This document shows positions 9,262-15,937 of a stretch of DNA of 47,105 nucleotides, piece after piece (the first letter of the stretch is position 1; the number at the start of each line of letters is the position of its first letter). Under the pieces are notes generated by a model. The model ran no database searches. It saw only the letters and a program-made list of their open reading frames with translations, and had not been told where the DNA came from. This DNA comes from an uncultured Pirellulaceae bacterium (lineage in GTDB: Bacteria > Planctomycetota > Planctomycetia > Pirellulales > Pirellulaceae): the NCBI GenBank assembly GCA_937929805.1, contig CALFUT010000063.1:1-47105 (forward strand), in the 5' to 3' direction. The translations under genes were made by a program, and so were the position numbers.

Positions 9262-9686
9262 TCCGTCTTCTTTAATGAGTCTTCGGGGCTGCGATTTTTT
9301 TGGAGAGCAAGGTTCGTGGTAAAGCTTTTAGGCTTTCGGTTGTCGTTTTCACGCGACTGAAGCCGCTACGACGAACGGCGCGAATCACTCAGTGAAACGC
9401 CTGTCACAAAAAATCACAGCCGCTCCGGGGCCGAGGTTCGTATTATACAACTTCATTTTCGGTCCGAAGTTTCTGTCGTCGCCGTTTTAAAATAAGGCAC
9501 GATTGATTTGCGAGCGATCGCAGCTTCTCACGTTCGATGATATTGCCTGCCGATTTCTCGTGAATCGAAAATGGTTGTCCATTTGCGTCAAAGATGTTGA
9601 AGGCGTGAATTTGTTCAGCTTCAACCATTTGAAGGAGCTTTGCGGACTTGTTTTTGGTGTTCGATCTCACGTGAGACTTAGATCGC
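9262..9686. other. Intergenic region between NHL and DUF1553 genes
   Basis: About 425 bases. It must hold the promoter of the DUF1549/DUF1553-DUF1501 pair. A GAAGCCGCTACGACGAACGG stretch near 9359 resembles short dispersed palindrome-type repeats common in Pirellulaceae genomes, but only one copy is in this window. A possible small reading frame is listed separately. No clear terminator hairpin with a T run was seen. Confidence 0.35.
9443..9628 (-). CDS. Possible small protein of unknown function (61 aa), weak
   Basis: A frame starting MVEAEQIHAFNIFDANGQ and ending RRRQKLRTENEVV. The composition (Phe/Ile/His core, basic C-terminal end) and codon choice look more protein-like than most shadow frames. 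However, there is no Shine-Dalgarno sequence before ATG 9628 and I recognise no family. The same frame stays open upstream to 9724, overlapping the end of the NHL gene. It could be a decayed gene remnant or chance. Confidence 0.2.
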   Translation of the reverse strand: MVEAEQIHAFNIFDANGQPFSIHEKSAGNIIEREKLRSLANQSCLILKRRRQKLRTENEVV

Positions 9687-10724
9687 TTATTCAGCCTTGG
9701 CTTCAATCTTTTGAAGGAATGCAAAACGACCGTTCGCGTTCCACTCGGTGATAATCAAGTTGCCATCATGATCAAACGTCAGGCCATGCGGCGCGTTGAA
9801 GAAGCCCTCGGTCCAGTCTTTGGGTGCCACTTTGTAGTTGGCCCATTGGCTCTTGTTGGGGTTGTCGCCAAGCACGGTTACGATTTTGTTTTCTTTGTCC
9901 AACAAGACAACCCTGCCGGCAAGTTCCGCGACCGCTGCAAAATCTCCGTGGAATGCAACCGCACAAGGTCGACGAAGGCCCGTTGCCGTGACAGCCATGA
10001 ACTCGCCCTCAAGTGAGAACGTTTGCAGACGCCCTGCTTCACGGTCCGCGATCAACAAAGTCGGCTCGTCGCCTCGATAGTCGACGCTGATACCGTGACA
10101 AGTGTTGAACTTACCGTTCTCATTGCCGGTGCCACCAAACTGGCGGATAAACTTTCCCTCTTTGTTCCATTGATACACAAAGTTCGAAGCGTAGCCGTCC
10201 GCCAAATAGAGATCACCATCTGGGCCAACCGCAACAGCCGTCGGACGCCAGCCCTTTGCACTTGATTCTTTTGGCTTGCCTAATCGCATTACGACTTCAC
10301 CATCAAGCGTGAGTTTGACAACGCCCATCTGTTGCCCTTTTCCATTTTGCGCGCCGTACAGGTAACCGGTGCCTTCCTCCTGAACGTAAATCAAGTTGTG
10401 TAATCCGTGCTCACCTTTTGCGATTCCCTTCTTGACGTTGCCCCGCTTGTCGTAGACAAGAATGCCAAAGCCGTCTTGTCGCGGCGAGTTGAGGGTGATG
10501 TAGATGTTGCCGTCGCTGTCGACAGCCGCACTGCCGTGAGTCGAGCCAAAGTGCTGGCCCTTGAGAACCTTCGCCCAGCCGGGGATGGTCTTGAACTGGT
10601 GTTCGCCCTGACCAAGAACAACGCTGTCAGTCAACGCATGGCTAGGCTGATCCGATTGATGAACGCCCTCGTGCGCGAACGCTTGGGAAGCGAGAGCCAA
10701 AAATACGAAAATAAGTTGCTTCAT
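9687..10724 (-). CDS. Exported NHL-repeat six-bladed beta-propeller protein
   Basis: 345 residues from ATG 10724, chosen because it is followed by signal peptide MKQLIFVFLALASQAFAHEG and preceded by an AAGGAT ribosome site 8 nt away; the frame stays open further upstream but that part has no protein character. Repeated blades are seen: HGSAAVDSDGNIYI, RPTAVAVGPDGDLYLADG, CHGISVDYRGDEPTLLIADR and APHGLTFDHDGNLIITEW. His residues recur at the same blade position (THGS, LHNL, CHGI, PHGL), as in peptidyl-alpha-hydroxyglycine amidating lyase, where such His bind zinc. That suggests a metal centre in the propeller, but lyase activity is not established. It lies 41 bp behind the nucleoside-hydrolase-like gene and is the last gene of the six-gene run that starts with GH106. 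A role in sensing or processing a sugar product is inference only. Confidence 0.85.
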   Translation of the reverse strand: MKQLIFVFLALASQAFAHEGVHQSDQPSHALTDSVVLGQGEHQFKTIPGWAKVLKGQHFGSTHGSAAVDSDGNIYITLNSPRQDGFGILVYDKRGNVKKGIAKGEHGLHNLIYVQEEGTGYLYGAQNGKGQQMGVVKLTLDGEVVMRLGKPKESSAKGWRPTAVAVGPDGDLYLADGYASNFVYQWNKEGKFIRQFGGTGNENGKFNTCHGISVDYRGDEPTLLIADREAGRLQTFSLEGEFMAVTATGLRRPCAVAFHGDFAAVAELAGRVVLLDKENKIVTVLGDNPNKSQWANYKVAPKDWTEGFFNAPHGLTFDHDGNLIITEWNANGRFAFLQKIEAKAE

Positions 10725-10765
10725 GTTGAAATCCTTGCAGGGGTATAGGTCACGTGAATAACGCC

Positions 10766-11800
10766 CTACCCTCCGGCCGGAGGCACGATCACATCTGGAG
10801 AATTCAGCATCTTGTTGATGTCGGCGGCCGTCGCGTGTTTGTTGCCGCCTTGGTTGGCTCCTGTCATCCACCAGTACACCATGCCGGCGTCCGAGCAATC
10901 AAATCTTCCGGTTTGAAATTTGACCACGCCATCTTGTTCCGCATAAACAAACTGTTTGCGAATCCACCGCATGCGATTATCAGGATGGCTTTTTAGCCAA
11001 TCCCACGGATCAATCTTCGTTTTCAGCCCAACGTTTTGATCACCGATTTGGTGCTCTTGGACTCCAAAATCTAGCACCTGTTGCCAAGTGAAAAAGTCGC
11101 CCGCATTATCGTTGGCGGGGTGGTGCGACACAACATGCACGAATGTTCGCTTAAGTGGATCGGCTGCTTTGAGAGCAAATCCAATGATGTCGGGTTCGCC
11201 TGCTTCAATAATCCATAGCGGATCATCTTTCTTCGAATCGTTGATGGCGTCACGAAGGTTCTCCACCGCGGCTTGCTGCTGAGTGCGGCAGTTGAAGTAG
11301 TCGGACAAGTTGTTGAACGGACCGAATTGCTCAACGCCTTCCTTGCAGACTTGATCAAGCACCTTTTGCCGACGTAATTCGTCTGCGGCAGAGATCCGTT
11401 CGGCGGGTTTTAAATCGCAGGAGTGAGAAAGGTGCACCAATCGGTCTTGCAGATTTGTCGCGTTGAAAAGACCAAACATCACCGCCGTTGCACCGATGTC
11501 GTCCGGATCCGGCGAGTTACCGTCGGCGACGACTGCGAGTCGACCGGCAGGAGGCTGAACCGTGGCCCGTTTGCTTTGAGCGGGCACAACACCACTTTCT
11601 GGTTTAGGTTCTGCCTCTGTTTCTTGGCGGACCAAGCTAAACTTGGGGGCGGACGCCAATTGTTGGACCTCGCTACCGTTGACTTCGCGGAACACGACGC
11701 TCGAACGGCGAGTCGGTTCTTTCGATATTTTGGCCACGCCGTAACTCGCGCCCAGCGAAACGGCGGCACATACGACAAGCAGGAGTATTTTTGATTTCAT
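10766..11800 (-). CDS. Nucleoside-hydrolase-like exported protein of unknown function
   Basis: 344 residues from ATG 11800 (MKSKILLLVVCAAVSLG), giving a signal or single anchor; the open frame extends upstream but without a plausible N-terminus. A low-complexity linker (residues ~55-85) precedes the core. VVADGNSPDPDDIGA at 90-104 matches the Asp-rich calcium-binding loop of inosine/uridine-preferring nucleoside hydrolases (D-x-D-x3-DD pattern), here with an altered first part. Other segments are PLWIIEAGEPDIIGFAL and FVHVVSHHPANDN, and the end contains FDCSDAGMVYWWMTG. It is probably a Rossmann-like sugar or ribosyl hydrolase relative, similar in outline to DUF1593-type proteins, but the substrate is unknown. 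It lies 65 bp after the GH2 and 41 bp before the NHL gene in the same direction, so it is probably cotranscribed with the glycosidases. Confidence 0.7.
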   Translation of the reverse strand: MKSKILLLVVCAAVSLGASYGVAKISKEPTRRSSVVFREVNGSEVQQLASAPKFSLVRQETEAEPKPESGVVPAQSKRATVQPPAGRLAVVADGNSPDPDDIGATAVMFGLFNATNLQDRLVHLSHSCDLKPAERISAADELRRQKVLDQVCKEGVEQFGPFNNLSDYFNCRTQQQAAVENLRDAINDSKKDDPLWIIEAGEPDIIGFALKAADPLKRTFVHVVSHHPANDNAGDFFTWQQVLDFGVQEHQIGDQNVGLKTKIDPWDWLKSHPDNRMRWIRKQFVYAEQDGVVKFQTGRFDCSDAGMVYWWMTGANQGGNKHATAADINKMLNSPDVIVPPAGG

Positions 11801-11865
11801 TGTAAAAAAGAATGCTCGCGACAGTGTTTTGGTGATTCGCGTGACAACGTAAAAGCGGCAATGGC

Positions 11866-14349
11866 TTATTGGCCTGCAATCGGTATCGAAATTCTTGCTG
11901 ATTCGAGTCCATCGGAAACAGCTCCCACAACAACCTCGCCCGCTGAATGCTTGGCCTGAAGAATCATTAAGCATTTTCCGTTGAACGCTTTCCGCTGATT
12001 GATTTTTGTCGAGGCCAAATCCAACGGGTCGCCGTTATCGACTCCGATGTTATCGGCCGGGCCGGACAGGGTGAATTTGATCAAGTTGTCTGCGTCAGGA
12101 ACGAAGTTTCCGTCTTTGTCCAAAACGTTGACCTCCAGATGCACGCAACTTACACCGTCAGCCATGATGGTTTGCTTGTCAGCGATTATTTCAATCTTCG
12201 CGGCAGTAGACGCGGTCTTGATCACGTGTTGGGCCACCGTCTTTCCCTGCGATTTCGCGACGGCTCGTAACGTGCCCGATGTGTACGGTACGTCCCACGA
12301 CAAATTCATCTGGTCCGTGTTCGATTTCGCTCCGAGCGATTGGTCATTTAAGAACAATTCCACTTCGTCCGCGTTGGAATAGGCCCAAACTGGAATGACC
12401 GTTCCCTCTTTTCCAGCCCAGTTCCAATGAGGCAGGATGTGAACCATGGGCTCGTCGGTCCACTGGCTTTGGTAAAAGTAAAAATGGTCTTTAGGAAAAC
12501 CGCAGACGTCGATGATCCCAAAGTTAAAAAACCGCGACGGCCAGCCTTTGATGGCTTCGCCCAAGTAATCGAAACCAGTCCAGCGAAATTCGCCCGCGAC
12601 ATACGGAAGGCTGGCGGTCCGCCGCCAAGAATCTCTGGCACTGATCCGCACACTGGAATTGTCGTACGACGAGGAATAGAACGGCGAGACGTCAGGGAAA
12701 ACCTCTTCGTCGGTCAGGTCGGGCACTGAGATGCCTTGCTTGGGTGATCGCATTTCAGTTTTGGTTTTGTAAATTCCACGCGTCTGAAAAGAGTGAGGGA
12801 TTTCAGTTGCGATAAATTTTCGATTCGGATAGGTCGCTTTATCCTTCTCATAGAAAACGGAGCCGCCCCCGCCGTTGTATCCCGTGACGTCCAGCATCGA
12901 CGCGAACCCAGTGGGGTTGGCCAGATGAATATAGCAACAACCGCAAGTGATTGGGCGGGTTGAATCCAACTTGCGAACGATGTCCATCATCGGTTTCAGA
13001 CGCTTGGGCCCTTCCGGGTAGCACTGGTCAGGAATCTCGTTGCCAACGCTCCACAGAACGATACTGGGATGATTTCGATCACGAAGGATGACGTCGGTCA
13101 AATCACGTTCCCACCACTCATCAAAATGTTTGTGGTAACCGTGCTTCACTTTGCCTTGGTCTTTAAGCCTCTTGATCCACGGCCACGAAGCGATCCATTC
13201 GTCAAAGATTTCATCCATGACAAGGAACCCCATTTGATCGCACAGGTCGTAGAACTCAGGAGCCATTGGGTTATGGGCGGTCCGGATTGCGTTGCAGCCC
13301 ATTTGTTTCAATAACTTGAGCCGACGGCGCAGCACGTCTTCAGGCACGGCGGCACCGACGGGACCACCGTCATGATGGTTGTTCACGCCCTTGATCTTCA
13401 CATTTTTGCCGTTGAGCCAAAATCCGGTTTCGACTTCGAAACGAATATCGCGAATACCAAACGGAGTCTTCTGAACGTCAACCAGCCGATTTCCGACCAT
13501 CAGTTTGGTGACCAGCAAATACTGTTCGGGCGATTCGATGGACCAAAGCTGCGGATTCGGAACGTCAAACGAGTGGTGGACAATGGCGGATGCATCTTTC
13601 TCAATCCGCTGTTGCTGAGACTGCTGAGCGATCTTCTTCCCATTTGGATCCCAGAGTTCCGCGACGATGTCGACCGCGGCTTCTTCGGCTGAACCATTGT
13701 CGATGTTCGTTTCAACCTGCACCTGTGCGGAATCGGCAGTCACGTTCTTTGCTACGACGTAAGTTCCGTGCTGGGTCACCGAAACTTTGTTCTTTACGTT
13801 CAGCCAGACATGCCGATAAATCCCGCATCCGGTGTACCAGCGACTGCTGGGCTGTTCCGAATTGTCGGCGCGGACCGTGATGACGTTGGTGCCTTCTTCG
13901 TTCAGATGGTCCGTCAAATCGTAGGTGAACCCAACGTATCCATTGGGCCGTTTGCCAAGCAGATGGCCATTGATCCACACCTCACTATTGCTCATGACGC
14001 CATCGAACGTGATTTGAACGAGCTGGTCCTTCCAACTCGGCTCAAACGGGAACGTTTTTCTGTAATGACCGATGCCGCACGGATAAAACCCACCTTGCTT
14101 GCCGGAGGGATTGCTTTTCTCGATCGGACCTTCGATGCTCCAGTCGTGCGGAATCTTGACACTGCCCCATTCGGAATCATCAAACGCTGCTTGCGAGGCT
14201 TTCGGGAAGTCCCCGCGTTTAAAGCGCCAGCCAGAATCGAAACTTTGCTTTCGCGAGGAGAGAATCCTCGTTTGTTCGTCCGCTTGCCCGACTTGGATCA
14301 GAACGAGAATGGCGACAGCAGAAAAAAATGATACTAACGATCGGTTCAT
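11866..14349 (-). CDS. Glycoside hydrolase family 2 protein (beta-galactosidase-like)
   Basis: 827 residues with signal peptide (SLVSFFSAVAILVLIQVGQA). Domains in order are a GH2 jelly roll (~30-185; SEVWINGHLLGKRPNGY), an immunoglobulin-like domain (~190-300), a TIM barrel (~305-620), a DUF4982-like domain (~650-720; ADEVELFLNDQSLGA) and a C-terminal Ig-like domain (~725-820). The acid/base Glu438 is in VLWSVGNE and the probable nucleophile Glu516 is in KFIATE, so the site is intact, unlike the GH2 at the left edge. GH2 relatives of this layout are annotated as beta-galactosidases or beta-glucuronidases; sugar specificity cannot be assigned. The start codon overlaps the stop of the BNR_4 gene by four bases (ATGA at 14349-14346), which suggests translational coupling. 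It is the fourth gene of the run that starts with GH106. Confidence 0.95.
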   Translation of the reverse strand: MNRSLVSFFSAVAILVLIQVGQADEQTRILSSRKQSFDSGWRFKRGDFPKASQAAFDDSEWGSVKIPHDWSIEGPIEKSNPSGKQGGFYPCGIGHYRKTFPFEPSWKDQLVQITFDGVMSNSEVWINGHLLGKRPNGYVGFTYDLTDHLNEEGTNVITVRADNSEQPSSRWYTGCGIYRHVWLNVKNKVSVTQHGTYVVAKNVTADSAQVQVETNIDNGSAEEAAVDIVAELWDPNGKKIAQQSQQQRIEKDASAIVHHSFDVPNPQLWSIESPEQYLLVTKLMVGNRLVDVQKTPFGIRDIRFEVETGFWLNGKNVKIKGVNNHHDGGPVGAAVPEDVLRRRLKLLKQMGCNAIRTAHNPMAPEFYDLCDQMGFLVMDEIFDEWIASWPWIKRLKDQGKVKHGYHKHFDEWWERDLTDVILRDRNHPSIVLWSVGNEIPDQCYPEGPKRLKPMMDIVRKLDSTRPITCGCCYIHLANPTGFASMLDVTGYNGGGGSVFYEKDKATYPNRKFIATEIPHSFQTRGIYKTKTEMRSPKQGISVPDLTDEEVFPDVSPFYSSSYDNSSVRISARDSWRRTASLPYVAGEFRWTGFDYLGEAIKGWPSRFFNFGIIDVCGFPKDHFYFYQSQWTDEPMVHILPHWNWAGKEGTVIPVWAYSNADEVELFLNDQSLGAKSNTDQMNLSWDVPYTSGTLRAVAKSQGKTVAQHVIKTASTAAKIEIIADKQTIMADGVSCVHLEVNVLDKDGNFVPDADNLIKFTLSGPADNIGVDNGDPLDLASTKINQRKAFNGKCLMILQAKHSAGEVVVGAVSDGLESARISIPIAGQ

Positions 14350-15854
14350 TGTGTTCTCGATTCTGCTGAAGGTTGCTGCTTGCGGGGCAATTGCTGCAAT
14401 CTCTCGTGATCGACATCAACGAGTCGATAATCCAGCACATGAAGTGGAGAAGGAAATCCATCAACCGCTTCGTCCCGCTCGGTGCTGATTCTCTTTCTTG
14501 GTTCCTCCTGAACGTATACCGATAATACGTTTTCGCTTTGCCAACGTTCCAAGTCCACCAAGGGCTCGCCGCAAACGGATTGAGGCTTTGGAAGGCTAAG
14601 TTTATCCCATTGCCAATGGGTGTTCTCGCGATTTGGATGTCCCTTTGCGACACTCAGCCACTCCGTCTCATCCTCTCTTTCGTCTGCATAAACAAGGATA
14701 AGCGATCGATCACTTGAGCCGACTAGCTTAGGACGACTTCCTGTAAATGGCAGCACTTGTTGACCCCACTCACCCGCGCTAGTTCGCCAATAATGGTGGT
14801 ATCTTGCTTCACGCGTGCCTGTCAAATTGCGTCTCATGACAATATGAACACTTCCATCGGCGAAAGCGAAATGAGTATTCGAATTGCTCAGACCCGAATA
14901 GGAATTGATCGGCGCGACGACTAGGCCCGGCGAGCCGAGATGGATCCCATTCGCGCCTGTTTTTCCTATCGGCTGGCCGTCGGAGTTCATCCACGTGCGG
15001 CCGTGATCATCACTATAGGCGTAACATAAATCGTGTTGGTTGACCGGATGTGTTTTCTCGAAACGGTCTCGCCAAATCCAAGATGCATGAAGCCGATTGC
15101 CAGCGTACGACAACGAATTCATGTAAGGGCAACGGTAACGACTGGTTCGGCCCCGAAAGCGGTAAGTGCCCACGTCCCGTGCGATGAACCTTCCCAGCCC
15201 CGGTGTCCAGTCGTGTTTATCACCATCGTATTCTTCGATCATCCCGTCGCCATTGCCCGATGTCACCGCCCGATAGTAGAGCATCAAATTGCCGTTCGGG
15301 CCCGGAACGAACCTTGGATAAGTAACCTGTGCGTCAGTTGTGATTGAGCCAAGTGAGTGAGTCACCGGACCGAATAGCTCGGCCGTCCACTCGACTGAGT
15401 CCGGATCATGAGCAGCTGCCAACTTTGAGACGCGATAATTCAACTGCGACGCATGATGGTCGAAGGCCATGTGGATCGTGCCATCCTTTGCACAGATCCC
15501 AATGACCGACGTGTTGTGCGAGTCATTCGTTTCAAACTTGTGGTCCTTGAACTGAATCACCTGCCACGAACCAGTTGGCAGTTTTCGACGACCGATGCAA
15601 AGCCGACGTTCAGCGTCAAAATACGTCACGTATTGATAGCCGCCATAAGTCGTTAGCGGCGTTTGCTGATGCGTACGCCCATTGACCGTGGTAGACCATC
15701 GTGCAGCCGGTCCCGATGCAAAGACCAGCGCCTGTTCAGCGACGGTGGTTTTCTGAACGAGTTCGATCTCGTTCGCTTGAGCATGATTGGGAACAAGTGT
15801 TGCCCGAACAATCAGGACGATGCCGATCGCGAAGCCTGTCGATCTATATCGCAT
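14346..15854 (-). CDS. BNR_4 beta-propeller protein, candidate ulvan lyase (PL24/PL25-like)
   Basis: 502 residues from ATG 15854, chosen because MRYRSTGFAIGIVLIVRA forms a signal peptide; a TTG 45 nt upstream is less likely. The repeated blade pattern fits the BNR_4 propeller (GGYQYVTYFDAERRLCIGRR; DGTIHMAFDHH; NGNLMLYYR; NRLHASWIWRDR; GSVHIVMRR). His113 lies in SHNTS and His133/134 in FDHH, 20-21 residues apart; Tyr179 (VTYPR) follows at +66 and Arg195 (YYR) at +82. From memory, the catalytic set of PL25 ulvan lyase PLSV_3936 is His123, His143, Tyr188 and Arg204 (+20, +65, +81), so the spacing agrees closely. Those enzymes cut the rhamnose-3-sulfate to uronate bond by beta-elimination. The fit is inferred, not aligned. 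The stop overlaps the GH2 start by four bases, and the gene lies 83 bp after DUF1080-GH78. It could instead be a noncatalytic BNR_4 protein. Confidence 0.75.
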   Translation of the reverse strand: MRYRSTGFAIGIVLIVRATLVPNHAQANEIELVQKTTVAEQALVFASGPAARWSTTVNGRTHQQTPLTTYGGYQYVTYFDAERRLCIGRRKLPTGSWQVIQFKDHKFETNDSHNTSVIGICAKDGTIHMAFDHHASQLNYRVSKLAAAHDPDSVEWTAELFGPVTHSLGSITTDAQVTYPRFVPGPNGNLMLYYRAVTSGNGDGMIEEYDGDKHDWTPGLGRFIARDVGTYRFRGRTSRYRCPYMNSLSYAGNRLHASWIWRDRFEKTHPVNQHDLCYAYSDDHGRTWMNSDGQPIGKTGANGIHLGSPGLVVAPINSYSGLSNSNTHFAFADGSVHIVMRRNLTGTREARYHHYWRTSAGEWGQQVLPFTGSRPKLVGSSDRSLILVYADEREDETEWLSVAKGHPNRENTHWQWDKLSLPKPQSVCGEPLVDLERWQSENVLSVYVQEEPRKRISTERDEAVDGFPSPLHVLDYRLVDVDHERLQQLPRKQQPSAESRTQ

Positions 15855-15937
15855 GGTAAAGTCACTAAAGAATTTGAATTTTGACTGATGGCAAACCAAC
15901 AGCCATCATTTTTTTGGCTGTCGGCTATACGCCAAAA

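Noticed and set aside
9491-9512. GGCAC...TTGC as a sigma54 promoter
   Set aside because: Spacing between GG and GC is 12 rather than 10 bases, so it does not fit the -24/-12 consensus.
10725-10898. Upstream extension of the NHL protein
   Set aside because: Arg-rich sequence without protein character; the signal peptide and AAGGAT site define ATG 10724.
11801-11974. Upstream extension of the nucleoside-hydrolase-like protein
   Set aside because: It would overlap the GH2 end and hide the hydrophobic N-terminus; ATG 11800 fits better.
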